This document shows positions 15,827-24,487 of a DNA stretch of 64,000 nucleotides, piece after piece. Numbering within the stretch: the first letter of the stretch is position 1; each line of letters opens with the position of its first letter. Location: contig JBMNVN010000007.1 of NCBI GenBank assembly GCA_050946835.1, forward strand, positions 1 through 64,000. Direction: 5' to 3'. The DNA comes from UBA1447 sp002329225. Its GTDB lineage: Bacteria > Bacillota > Clostridia > Oscillospirales > Acutalibacteraceae. The translations under genes and the position numbers were made by a program. Under the pieces are notes generated by a model that was not told the DNA's origin, made no database searches, and worked only from the letters and a program-made list of their open reading frames with translations.

Positions 15827-17812
15827 ATGGCAAAACTGAATATGAAATATGTTGAAGTCCTTGCCCCCATTGAGGAAGGTAAGCGGATAATTGATTTTAT
15901 CCAACAAAAAGGCGTGCTGGAAGTCAATGAGTACGGTCTGAACGACTCTTTGCAGGCCCTCCCCACGGGCAATGTCGTTTCAGTTTTTGAAAATAACAGA
16001 GCACTGGTTTTGTCTGCCGTTGAAGTGCTTGAAGAATATGCTTCCAATAAAAAATCTCTCCTTTCAGCCCTGGAGCCTCGGCGGGAGCTGAGTTATGAAG
16101 AATTCCTTGACCGGAGCGACTCCATAGACACTACTCTTTGCTTTGCCCGCAGAGTCGTTCAGCTGTCAAAATCCGTTACCGATTTAAAGGTCGCAAACGC
16201 TCATTTGAATTCTCAAATTGATGCGCTTGCCCCCTGGATGCCGCTGGATGCCCCCGCCGGACGGGGTAAGACGGAAAATGTCGGATATTTTGCAGGCACA
16301 TTACCGGCACCATATACCGAAGAGAGTTTAAAGGTAGCTATAAACGAGAAGTATGAAGACCTGCCTTTATATGATATTAAAATTATTTCTTCTACAAAGG
16401 ATTTAACCTGTATATTCGCATTGGCTATGTTTGAGTCGATACAGGAACTTGAAACAAGCCTGCGTGAACTCGGTTTTATTCCGGCGTTGGAAAACCTTAA
16501 TTCAACCCCGGCTTCAAAGGCCGCCTCTCTTGAAGAAGAAATAAACGCAAACCTCACTAAGATTGAAGACTCTCAAAAAATCCTGAAAGATCTTGCGCAG
16601 CGGCTTGACGAACTTGAATTTGCCTGTGACTATTACAATATTCGCATCGATAAATATGAAAGCCTTTCAAAACTTGCCTTGAGCGATAACATTATAGCAA
16701 TAAACGGGTATGCCCCGGCAAAGTCGGCCGACCTCCTTGCAGCCGAGTTGGAAGAAAAGTTCTGTGCGGCGGCGCAGGTAAGGGAACCCTTGGAAGAAGA
16801 GGAACCGCCCGTCTTATTCGGCAACAACTCCTTTGTCAGCCCTGTGGAATCGGTGACGGAGATGTACTCCATGCCCGGCAGGGACGATACCGACCCGAAT
16901 CCTTTCGTGTCAATGTTTTATTACTCTTTCTTCGGTATGATGCTGTCGGATGCCGGTTACGGCCTGCTTATGGTTCTGGCAGCGCTTTTTGTGAAGAAAA
17001 AGTTTAAGCTTGAAAAGAACATTAAAAAAACGGTGGACTTCTTCTTATACTGCGGAATCGGCACCGTCTTTTGGGGAGCCATGTTCGGCAGTTGGTTCGG
17101 CGACATCGTGCAAGTGGTGGGCAGGGAGATTTTCGGTAAAGAGATTCCGAGTATTGCTCTCTGGTTTGAACCCATTCAAAACCCCATTAAAATGCTTATG
17201 TTTTCTTTCCTGTTCGGTATGATGCACCTCTTTCTCGGTCTTTGGGTCAATTTTTTACAGTTATGGAAGCAGGGCAAAAAGCTTGACACTGTTTTAGACG
17301 TGTTTCCCGTTTATCTTACCGTTACGGGGGCAGCGCCCCTGGCCGCCGGGATGATTATTCCGGTACCCGAGATTTATGCCGTGGTAGGAAAATATCTCGC
17401 TCTGGCGGGTGTAGCCGGTGTGGTGCTTACCGCAGGCCGTTCTTCAAAGAACATTATCGGCAAATTCGGCGGCGGCCTGTATGCCCTTTACGGGGTGGCT
17501 TCCGGTTATTTGAGTGATATTTTGTCTTATTCCCGTCTGCTTGCCCTGGGCTTATCAACCGGCGTAATTGCCAGTGTGGTTAATGTTTTGGGCACTCTTC
17601 CCCAAAACAAGGTTACAAAAATCATAACCCTCATTGTAGTATTTATCTTCGGGCATGCCGTAAACTTTGCTTTGAACGTAATCGGCTCCTATGTGCATAC
17701 AAACCGTTTGCACTATGTGGAATTCTTTTCCAAGTTTTATGAGGGCGGAGGCCGTGCCTTTGCTCCTTTAAAAATAAACACCAAACACTTTAAATTCAAG
17801 GAGGAAAAATAA
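15827..17812 (+). CDS. ntpI: V-type ATP synthase subunit I
   Basis: 661 residues. The cytoplasmic N-terminal half (~1-340) carries coiled-coil stretches, and a membrane half (~350-640) has seven to eight helices. Recognisable are the PFVSMFYYSFFGMMLSDAGY segment at the start of the membrane part, FGSWFGD, FSFLFGMMHLFLG, and the late SDILSYSRLLALGLSTG helix bearing the key arginine that faces the K ring. It forms the static half-channel for ion passage. Its stop overlaps the subunit K start by one base. Confidence 0.95.
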   Translation: MAKLNMKYVEVLAPIEEGKRIIDFIQQKGVLEVNEYGLNDSLQALPTGNVVSVFENNRALVLSAVEVLEEYASNKKSLLSALEPRRELSYEEFLDRSDSIDTTLCFARRVVQLSKSVTDLKVANAHLNSQIDALAPWMPLDAPAGRGKTENVGYFAGTLPAPYTEESLKVAINEKYEDLPLYDIKIISSTKDLTCIFALAMFESIQELETSLRELGFIPALENLNSTPASKAASLEEEINANLTKIEDSQKILKDLAQRLDELEFACDYYNIRIDKYESLSKLALSDNIIAINGYAPAKSADLLAAELEEKFCAAAQVREPLEEEEPPVLFGNNSFVSPVESVTEMYSMPGRDDTDPNPFVSMFYYSFFGMMLSDAGYGLLMVLAALFVKKKFKLEKNIKKTVDFFLYCGIGTVFWGAMFGSWFGDIVQVVGREIFGKEIPSIALWFEPIQNPIKMLMFSFLFGMMHLFLGLWVNFLQLWKQGKKLDTVLDVFPVYLTVTGAAPLAAGMIIPVPEIYAVVGKYLALAGVAGVVLTAGRSSKNIIGKFGGGLYALYGVASGYLSDILSYSRLLALGLSTGVIASVVNVLGTLPQNKVTKIITLIVVFIFGHAVNFALNVIGSYVHTNRLHYVEFFSKFYEGGGRAFAPLKINTKHFKFKEEK

Positions 17813-18309
17813 TGTTACTTTCAATGCCGAACTTAGGCACGGCGCTGGCAGTTTTAGGTGCCGCACTTGCCGCTTTAATGGGCGGAATCGGTTCCGCAAA
17901 GGGCGTATCCCTTGCCGGTCAGGCCGGTGCGGGTGTCGTCGCTGAAGACCCGGGAAAATTCGGTAAAGTCCTCATTCTCCAGGCTCTGCCCGGAACACAG
18001 GGAATTTACGGCTTTTTGACCGCCGCCTTGCTGCTTGCGCAGATCAAAATTATCGGCACTGGTTTTGAACCGGTTCCCTTAATTCAGGGAGCTATGTACT
18101 TCTTTGCCTGTCTGCCCGTCGGCGTCGTCGGCTGGATTTCCGCCATTCTTCAAGGTAAGGCCGCCGTTGCCGGTATCAACCTTGTGGCTAAAAGGCCCGA
18201 TCAAAGCGGTAAAGCCATTACTTTTGCCGCCATGGTAGAAACTTATGCGGTGTTGGCGCTGCTGATTTCCGTTCTCTCTATTTTCAGCATTTCCAACCTG
18301 GAGATGTGA
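17812..18309 (+). CDS. ntpK: V-type ATP synthase subunit K (Na+-type rotor ring)
   Basis: 165 residues, two fused helical hairpins (four membrane segments), as in 16-kDa V-type proteolipids. Residues matching the E. hirae NtpK sodium site are present: LPGTQ (59-63: Thr62, Gln63), Gln114 in ILQGK and Glu143 in MVETYA. This supports Na+ rather than H+ coupling, though the ion must be tested. The ATG at 17812 follows AGGAGG by ~8 nt; another ATG lies at 17824. Only the second hairpin carries the ion-binding glutamate. Confidence 0.95.
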   Translation: MLLSMPNLGTALAVLGAALAALMGGIGSAKGVSLAGQAGAGVVAEDPGKFGKVLILQALPGTQGIYGFLTAALLLAQIKIIGTGFEPVPLIQGAMYFFACLPVGVVGWISAILQGKAAVAGINLVAKRPDQSGKAITFAAMVETYAVLALLISVLSIFSISNLEM

Positions 18310-18338
18310 ACAAAAACACTATCCGTGGGAGCTGTCAA

Positions 18339-18926
18339 ATGACCGGACTTGAAAAAATAATTGAAAGAATCAATCAAAAATCCGAGGAACAGGTGCAGCA
18401 GACTTTAGATTCCGCTCGCCGTAAGGCCGACGAAATTTTGCATGAGGCTGAAAATACCGTCCGCAAGCTTGAACGGACAAAGGCGGAAGAATCGGCGGCC
18501 CTTTTACAGGAAGAGCTGAAAAAAGCCGAATCGGCAGCCGCGCAAAAGAATAAAAGGCGGATTTTGTCAGCAAGGGTTCAGGTTATTGAGGAAGTTCTTG
18601 CTCAAGCCTATGACGCTTTGGACAGCATGGACGAAGAACGCTATTTTTCGGTATTGGCCGACCTTGCAGTATCAAACGCCATGCCCGGTGACGGAGTGAT
18701 ACGCTTCAGTGCCGAAGATTTGGCTCGTCTGCCTTCAGATTTTATTGATAAGGTAAACGCTGCGGTTTCAAAAGAAAGCAGAATTTCAACAGATAAAGCG
18801 GCCGCACCGATTAAAAACGGCTTTATCCTCGCTTACGGCGATGTTGAGATTAACTGTTCTTTTGATGCTTTAATGCAGTCTAAAAGGGAAGAACTTAAAG
18901 TAATTGCGGCAAATATTCTTTTTTAA
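18339..18926 (+). CDS. ntpE: V-type ATP synthase subunit E
   Basis: 195 residues. The long N-terminal helix (TGLEKIIERI..., AEEILHEAE-like repeats, residues ~1-90) pairs with the G/H subunit as peripheral stalk. The C-terminal alpha/beta head (~95-195, with GGFIL-like NGFILAYGDVEINCSFD) contacts A and B. The ATG at 18339 follows GGGAG by 8 nt; an in-frame GTG at 18306 overlaps the subunit K end and lacks an RBS, so it is not used here. Confidence 0.92.
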   Translation: MTGLEKIIERINQKSEEQVQQTLDSARRKADEILHEAENTVRKLERTKAEESAALLQEELKKAESAAAQKNKRRILSARVQVIEEVLAQAYDALDSMDEERYFSVLADLAVSNAMPGDGVIRFSAEDLARLPSDFIDKVNAAVSKESRISTDKAAAPIKNGFILAYGDVEINCSFDALMQSKREELKVIAANILF

Positions 18927-18956
18927 TTACGGAAAATAACGGAAAGGGGGCAATTC

Positions 18957-19925
18957 ATGAGCTATGACAAGTATGCGTACGGAGTGGCAAGGGTAAGGTC
19001 AAACGAACTGACCTTGCTCAGCGCGTCGGATTTGGAACAGCTTATTTCAGCCCCCGGTTATAAAGATACCCTCAGGCTTTTGGGCGACAAAGGCTGGCAA
19101 CTGCCTGCAGAGGATGAAGACGTTTCCTCCATGCTGGAAAGGGAAATGGCCGCAGTTTGGGGACTTTTCAAAGAATCCGCACCGGATATTGAAGAGCTTT
19201 ATTCATTGGTCGTTTACAACGATTTTCACAATTTGAAAGCGGCTCTTAAAGCCGCCCTCAAAGGTGAACGGACCCGGCTTTGGGTTGAACCCTGTATAAA
19301 CGACCCGGAAACTCTGACCGATGCCGTTTTTGAGCGAAAATACGAAGATTTGCCCGACTACATGAGGGAAGCGGCGGAAAAGGCATACGATGCCGTTGTG
19401 CGGCTATCCGATGCCCGTCAGGCGGATGTCATACTCGATATAGCGGCCTTGCAAACTGCCGTTGATTTTGCAAAGAAGAGCGACTGTCCCATGATTGTAG
19501 AGCTGGCCCGTTTTTTTGCCGCCGCAAGCAATGTAAGAACGGCAGTCAGGAGCGCAAGAAACGGAAAGGGAGCGGAATATATCACGCAAGCCCTCTGCCC
19601 GTCCTGCAATATTGATAATGACGAGCTTGTAAAAACGGTTTTAGCGGGGGAAGAAGAACTCTCCGCATTTATCACCCGTGCATTTTCCGAAAAGGCGGCG
19701 GCCGCCCTGAATAACGGCCTTGTCGCTTTTGAAAAGTGGGCGGATGAAAATATGGCGGCAATAGTCAGCGGCGCCCGTTACTCAACCCTTACCCCCGAAC
19801 CCTTTGCCGCTTACTATATCCACAAAGAACTTGATGTAAAGAATGTAAGAATTATTCTCTCGGCAAAAAACAATCTTTTGGATGCCGACACAATCCGGGC
19901 GAGAGTGAGGACCTATGATGCATAG
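18957..19925 (+). CDS. ntpC: V-type ATP synthase subunit C
   Basis: 322 residues, largely helical, with the family opening YAYGVARVRSNELTLLS (residues 6-22) and the repeated DFHNLKAALKA-type segments of the funnel-shaped V-ATPase C/d subunit that connects the central stalk to the K ring. The RBS GAAAGGGGG precedes the ATG. The 3' end overlaps the subunit F start by 11 bp, which points to translational coupling. Confidence 0.93.
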   Translation: MSYDKYAYGVARVRSNELTLLSASDLEQLISAPGYKDTLRLLGDKGWQLPAEDEDVSSMLEREMAAVWGLFKESAPDIEELYSLVVYNDFHNLKAALKAALKGERTRLWVEPCINDPETLTDAVFERKYEDLPDYMREAAEKAYDAVVRLSDARQADVILDIAALQTAVDFAKKSDCPMIVELARFFAAASNVRTAVRSARNGKGAEYITQALCPSCNIDNDELVKTVLAGEEELSAFITRAFSEKAAAALNNGLVAFEKWADENMAAIVSGARYSTLTPEPFAAYYIHKELDVKNVRIILSAKNNLLDADTIRARVRTYDA

Positions 19926-20235
19926 AATTGCCGCAGTAGGGGATAAGGACAGCGTTTACGGTTTCGCTTCACTGGGACTTGACATTTTCCCCGTGGAAGA
20001 AGAGGTTCAGGCCGTTCAAACGGTACGCAAACTTGCAAACGACGGCTACGGAGTAATCTATATTACCGAATATCTTGCCTCGCTTATCCCGGAAGAAATT
20101 GAAAGATATCGTGAAATGCCCTTGCCCGCAATAATACTTATACCCGGCGTAAAAGGGAACACCGGCATGGGAATGAAAGGCGTAAGCAAATCCGTTGAAC
20201 AGGCGGTCGGGTCGGATATTATTTCGGAAGATTGA
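19915..20235 (+). CDS. ntpG: V-type ATP synthase subunit F
   Basis: 106 residues. A compact alpha/beta subunit of the central rotor axle: IAAVGDKDSVYGFASLGLD at the start, GYGVIYITEYLA, and PLPAIILIPG, as in V-type subunit F (called NtpG in E. hirae). Two ATGs in tandem (19915, 19918) can start it. It lies between C and A, as expected. The final MGMKGVSKSVEQAVG segment is the C-terminal helix that inserts in the AB ring. Confidence 0.92.
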   Translation: MMHRIAAVGDKDSVYGFASLGLDIFPVEEEVQAVQTVRKLANDGYGVIYITEYLASLIPEEIERYREMPLPAIILIPGVKGNTGMGMKGVSKSVEQAVGSDIISED

Positions 20236-20290
20236 TGTTTTTGGCTCGAATCATATTTGGCCGAAACTTAAATGAAAGGCGTGTGTTTAA

Positions 20291-22063
20291 TTGAACTCGG
20301 GTAAAATTGTTAAAATATCCGGCCCTCTGGTGGTTGCCGACGGCATGAGGGACTGTAATATGTTCGATGTGGTGCGTGTCAGCGACAGCCGCCTCATCGG
20401 AGAGATAATCGAAATGCACGGCGACAGAGCCTCGATTCAGGTTTATGAAGAAACTTCGGGGCTTGGCCCCGGTGAGCCGGTAGTGACGACGGGCGTGCCC
20501 CTGAGCGTTGAGCTGGGCCCCGGTCTTATCGGCGGAATATTTGACGGTATTCAAAGACCTCTTGACGTTATCCGTGAAAAAGTGGGCAACTCACTTCCCA
20601 GAGGTATTGAAGTGCCCGCACTGAATCGTGATAAACTCTGGGAGTTTGTGCCTGCGGTATCCGCAGGGGACAGCGTGAGTGAAGGCGATGTTCTCGGTAC
20701 CGTTAAAGAAACGGATGTTGTAACTCAAAAGATTATGGTGCCGCCGTATGTTTCCGGCACTGTAAAAAGTATAAAACCCGGCGAATATAAGGTGTGCGAC
20801 ACGGTCTGTACCCTTGTCACCGCCGAGGGTGAAGAGGTCGAAATAACTCTTATTCAAAAATGGCCTGTGCGGCAGGGGCGGCCTTATCTTCAAAAAATAG
20901 CGCCCGATATGCCTTTGGTTACCGGGCAGCGTGTAATTGACGTATTATTCCCTCTGGCAAAGGGCGGTGTGGCCGCTATTCCCGGCCCCTTCGGCAGCGG
21001 CAAGACGGTCACTCAGCACCAACTTGCCAAATGGGCGGCGGCTGATATTGTCGTATATATCGGCTGCGGCGAGCGCGGCAACGAGATGACGGACGTTCTC
21101 AATGAGTTCCCGGAACTGATTGACCCGAATACCGGCAAATCACTTATGGAAAGAACCGTGCTCATTGCCAATACTTCCGATATGCCCGTTGCGGCACGGG
21201 AAGCCTCAATTTATACCGGCATTACCATTGCCGAATACTTCAGAGATATGGGCTATTCCGTGGCTCTTATGGCTGACTCCACCTCCCGCTGGGCGGAGGC
21301 CCTGCGTGAGATGTCCGGCCGTTTGGAAGAGATGCCCGGCGAAGAAGGTTATCCCGCCTACTTGAGCAGCCGGTTGGCGCAGTTTTACGAAAGAGCGGGC
21401 AGGGTAGTCGCCCTCGGTTCCGACTCCCGTGAGGGGGCTATTTCGGCAATCGGTGCGGTTTCACCTCCCGGCGGCGATATTTCAGAACCCGTTTCCCAAG
21501 CCACACTGCGTATCGTAAAGGTCTTTTGGGGCTTGGATGCCGCATTGGCTTACAGAAGGCACTTCCCCGCCATAAATTGGCTGACAAGCTATTCACTCTA
21601 TTCCGACACTTTAGGCGGCTGGTTTAACAAGAATGTGGCAAATGACTGGACCGCACTCCGCCAGAAAATGCTTAAACTTCTTTCGGAAGAGGCGGCTCTG
21701 GAAGAAATTGTACGCCTTGTAGGTATGGATGCCCTTTCGCCGGAAGACAGGCTGATTATGGAAGCAGCCCGCTCTATCCGCGAGGACTTCCTGCATCAGT
21801 TGGCTTTCCACGAAGTGGATACCTATACCTCGCTTAAAAAGCAGAATCTTATGATGAAGCTCGTAATTTTGTATTACGATTCCGCCCTGGCGGCCTTGGA
21901 AAAAGGCGCCGATATTGAAAGTCTGGTCAATTTGGAAGTCCGTGAAGCTATCGGGCGCTTCAAATACGTTCCGGAGGATTCCGCTCCGGCTGAGTACGAA
22001 AAAGTCAGCAGCAGGCTTGCCGATGAGTTGAATAAAACTCTGGAAAAGGAGGAGCATTTCTAA
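20291..22063 (+). CDS. ntpA: V-type ATP synthase catalytic subunit A
   Basis: 590 residues, the usual length. Catalytic nucleotide-binding subunit with P-loop GPFGSGKT (232-239), ADSTSRWAEALREMSGRLEEMP-type catalytic region downstream, and the non-homologous insert typical of A subunits (~110-200). Residues GERGNEM lie after the P-loop as expected. The start is TTG at 20291 (NSGKIVKISGPLV), since no ATG lies nearby and this aligns with other A subunits; AAAGGCG lies ~10 nt upstream. It precedes subunit B with a one-base overlap (TAATG). Confidence 0.96.
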   Translation: MNSGKIVKISGPLVVADGMRDCNMFDVVRVSDSRLIGEIIEMHGDRASIQVYEETSGLGPGEPVVTTGVPLSVELGPGLIGGIFDGIQRPLDVIREKVGNSLPRGIEVPALNRDKLWEFVPAVSAGDSVSEGDVLGTVKETDVVTQKIMVPPYVSGTVKSIKPGEYKVCDTVCTLVTAEGEEVEITLIQKWPVRQGRPYLQKIAPDMPLVTGQRVIDVLFPLAKGGVAAIPGPFGSGKTVTQHQLAKWAAADIVVYIGCGERGNEMTDVLNEFPELIDPNTGKSLMERTVLIANTSDMPVAAREASIYTGITIAEYFRDMGYSVALMADSTSRWAEALREMSGRLEEMPGEEGYPAYLSSRLAQFYERAGRVVALGSDSREGAISAIGAVSPPGGDISEPVSQATLRIVKVFWGLDAALAYRRHFPAINWLTSYSLYSDTLGGWFNKNVANDWTALRQKMLKLLSEEAALEEIVRLVGMDALSPEDRLIMEAARSIREDFLHQLAFHEVDTYTSLKKQNLMMKLVILYYDSALAALEKGADIESLVNLEVREAIGRFKYVPEDSAPAEYEKVSSRLADELNKTLEKEEHF

Positions 22064-23436
22064 TGCCCAAAGAGTATAGAACAATTGAGGAAGTATCCGG
22101 TCCGCTTATGCTGGTGCGTGATGTGGACGATGTAAAATTTAATGAGTTAGGCGAAATTGAGCTGGAAAACGGTGAGAAAAGGCGTTGCCGCGTGTTGGAA
22201 ATTAACGGCAGAAACGCTCTTGTTCAGCTTTTTGAAAGTTCGGTAGGCATTAACCTTTCCAACAGTAAAGTGCGTTTTCTGGGCAGGCAGATGGAATTGG
22301 GCGTGTCAATGGATATGTTGGGCAGGGTGTTTGACGGCCTTGGCCGCCCCATTGACGGCGGCCCCGAGATTATTCCCGAAAAACGCATGGATATTAACGG
22401 TCAGCCCATGAATCCCTCCGCACGAAATTATCCTCAGGAGTTTATTCAAACGGGTGTTTCCGCCATTGACGGCCTTAACACTTTGGTACGCGGTCAAAAA
22501 TTACCCATATTTTCCGCTTCCGGTCTGCCCCATGCCCAATTGGCGGCACAGATTGCACGCCAGTCCAAAGTGCTTGGCACTGAAGAACAGTTTGCGGTTG
22601 TGTTTGCGGCTATCGGAATCACTTTTGAAGAAGCAAACTTCTTTGTTGAAAGCTTTAAGAGTACCGGAGCGATTGACCGTACCGTTATGTTCTCAAACCT
22701 TGCCAATGACCCGGCAATTGAAAGAATAGCCACCCCCAGAATGGCGCTGACCGCTGCGGAATATCTGGCTTTTGACAAGGATATGCACGTGCTTGTAATT
22801 TTAACGGATATAACAAACTACGCCGATGCTCTGCGTGAGGTTTCCGCCGCACGTAAAGAGGTTCCCGGGCGCAGGGGCTACCCCGGTTATATGTACACCG
22901 ACTTGGCGTCAATTTATGAACGTGCCGGACGGCAAAAGGGCAAAAACGGCAGTATCACCATGATCCCCATTTTGTCAATGCCCGAAGACGATAAAACCCA
23001 TCCCATTCCCGACCTCACAGGCTATATTACCGAAGGGCAGATTATCCTCAGCCGTGAACTTTTCCGCAAAAGCGTTTTACCTCCGGTTGATGTTTTACCC
23101 TCTCTTTCCAGACTTAAAGATAAGGGGATAGGGGAAGGCAAAACCAGAAAAGACCATTCCAATACCATGAATCAGCTCTTTTCCGCCTACGCCAGAGGCA
23201 AAGAGGCAAAAGAACTTATGATTATCTTGGGTGAAGCCGCCTTGACGGATACGGACAAACTTTATGCCGATTTTGCCGATGCATTTGAAGAACAATATGT
23301 TTCTCAGGGTTTTGAAACCGACAGAAGCATTGAAGAAACTTTAGACCTCGGCTGGGATCTGTTAAGACTGTTGCCCAGGAGTGAGCATAAGCGCATAAGC
23401 GATGCCCTCTTGGACGAATACTACGAAAAAGCGTGA
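22063..23436 (+). CDS. ntpB: V-type ATP synthase subunit B
   Basis: 457 residues. Non-catalytic partner of subunit A in the hexameric head. It opens EYRTIEEVSGPLMLV. The P-loop region is degenerate (PIFSASGLPHAQLAAQIARQ in place of GxxGxGKT), which is the mark of B subunits. VFAAIGITFEEANFF and the ITNYADALREVSAARKEVPG segment with the arginine finger follow. The RBS AAGGAGG lies in the end of subunit A. All expected landmarks are present and length is standard. Confidence 0.96.
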   Translation: MPKEYRTIEEVSGPLMLVRDVDDVKFNELGEIELENGEKRRCRVLEINGRNALVQLFESSVGINLSNSKVRFLGRQMELGVSMDMLGRVFDGLGRPIDGGPEIIPEKRMDINGQPMNPSARNYPQEFIQTGVSAIDGLNTLVRGQKLPIFSASGLPHAQLAAQIARQSKVLGTEEQFAVVFAAIGITFEEANFFVESFKSTGAIDRTVMFSNLANDPAIERIATPRMALTAAEYLAFDKDMHVLVILTDITNYADALREVSAARKEVPGRRGYPGYMYTDLASIYERAGRQKGKNGSITMIPILSMPEDDKTHPIPDLTGYITEGQIILSRELFRKSVLPPVDVLPSLSRLKDKGIGEGKTRKDHSNTMNQLFSAYARGKEAKELMIILGEAALTDTDKLYADFADAFEEQYVSQGFETDRSIEETLDLGWDLLRLLPRSEHKRISDALLDEYYEKA

Positions 23437-23446
23437 GATTTAAACT

Positions 23447-24106
23447 ATGGCAATAATGCAAGTTAACCCGACTCGCATGGAGTTGACAAATTTAAAACGC
23501 AAACTTGTCACCGCTCGCAGAGGGCATAAGCTGCTCAAAGACAAGCGTGACGAGCTCATGCGTGTATTTTTGGAACTTGTAAGGGAAAACAAGCAGTTGC
23601 GCAGAAAAGTTGAAGAAGGCATAAGCCTTGCAAACAAGCATATGTCCATTGCCCGTTCCGTTATGAGCGACAAAGCCATTGACACTGCGCTTTTAATGCC
23701 CACGCAGGAGATGAGCCTGACAATCAGCGAAAAAAACGTAATGAGCGTAATGGTTCCGGAATTTGAAACCCGTTTAAAATCACCGGATGAAAGCGAAATC
23801 TACCCCTACGGTTTTGCCTTTACCTCCGGCGACTTGGATGCCGCCGTAAAGTCGCTGGCGGATATTCTGCCCTATATGCTCCGTTTGGCGCAGGTGGAAA
23901 AATCCTGTCAGCTCATGGCAGCCGAGATTGAAAAAACAAGGCGCCGCGTGAACGCCCTTGAACACATTATGATTCCTCAGTATGAAGAAACGATAAAGTA
24001 TATCTCCATGAAGCTTGACGAAAATGAACGCGCCACCACCACAAGACTCATGAAGGTAAAAGATATGATGCTTGCCAAAGCATATAACTACGAGAAGCTA
24101 TTTTAG
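23447..24106 (+). CDS. ntpD: V-type ATP synthase subunit D
   Basis: 219 residues. Central-stalk coiled coil: NPTRMELTNLKRKL opens the first long helix, KRDELMRVFLELV follows, and the C-terminal antiparallel helix contains RRVNALEHIMIPQ, a near-invariant D-subunit signature. It turns inside the AB head and couples it to the K ring. It is the last gene of the ATPase operon, 10 bp after subunit B. No clear terminator separates it from the tRNA-Leu promoter just downstream. Confidence 0.95.
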   Translation: MAIMQVNPTRMELTNLKRKLVTARRGHKLLKDKRDELMRVFLELVRENKQLRRKVEEGISLANKHMSIARSVMSDKAIDTALLMPTQEMSLTISEKNVMSVMVPEFETRLKSPDESEIYPYGFAFTSGDLDAAVKSLADILPYMLRLAQVEKSCQLMAAEIEKTRRRVNALEHIMIPQYEETIKYISMKLDENERATTTRLMKVKDMMLAKAYNYEKLF

Positions 24107-24118
24107 CGGTTTTTAGAA

Positions 24119-24148
24119 TTGACAAAGGGTTGCGCTCCGTTTTATAAT
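24119..24148 (+). promoter_or_regulatory. Promoter of tRNA-Leu(TAA)
   Basis: Consensus TTGACA (24119-24124), an 18-nt spacer and TATAAT (24143-24148), ending 23 bp before the tRNA. Confidence 0.8.
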
Positions 24149-24171
24149 ACAACGGTTCTTATATTACCCAT

Positions 24172-24258
24172 GCCGGTGTGGCGAAATAGGCATACGCAAG
24201 GGACTTAAAATCCCTCGGTGGCAACACCGTACCGGTTCGAGTCCGGTCACCGGCACCA
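24172..24258 (+). tRNA. tRNA-Leu (anticodon TAA)
   Basis: 87 nt with a long variable arm. The acceptor GCCGGTG pairs with CACCGGC, the anticodon stem is AGGGA/TCCCT with loop CTTAAAA (TAA), the T arm is CCGGT TCGAGTC CGG-type, and CCA is encoded. It has its own promoter. Confidence 0.97.
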
Positions 24259-24261
24259 AAA

Positions 24262-24294
24262 ATAAAGCACTTCTTGCGAAGTGCTTTATTTTTG
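24262..24294 (+). terminator. Terminator of tRNA-Leu(TAA)
   Basis: AAATAAAGCACTTC pairs with GAAGTGCTTTATTT around a TTGC loop. The core is the same as for the other tRNA terminators of the window. Confidence 0.88.
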
Positions 24295-24295
24295 A

Positions 24296-24368
24296 TCCAA
24301 TCCGCAGGATTGGCATGTAATCACGCCTTAGCGTGTATGTAATCGCCGCAGGCGTATGGTGTTACATC
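24296..24368. repeat. Short mini-hairpin array after tRNA-Leu(TAA)
   Basis: It starts with CCAATCC-GCA-GGATTGG, then ATGTAATC-spaced palindromes CACGC..GCGTG and CGCC-GCA-GGCG, and a final GGTGTTACATC. This is the same beginning as the 164-bp unit at 988, but only ~70 bp is kept. It lies directly after the tRNA terminator, in the same orientation as at the tRNA-Asn locus. Confidence 0.85.
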
Positions 24369-24487
24369 TTTTAGGGTTTACTGTCAAAGGCTTGACACCA
24401 CACCGTGAAAGTAATAAATTATGCATAAGAGCACACTTTTAAATGTATATCAAGCTAAAGACTGTATTGAAAGGATGGCGTATATCT

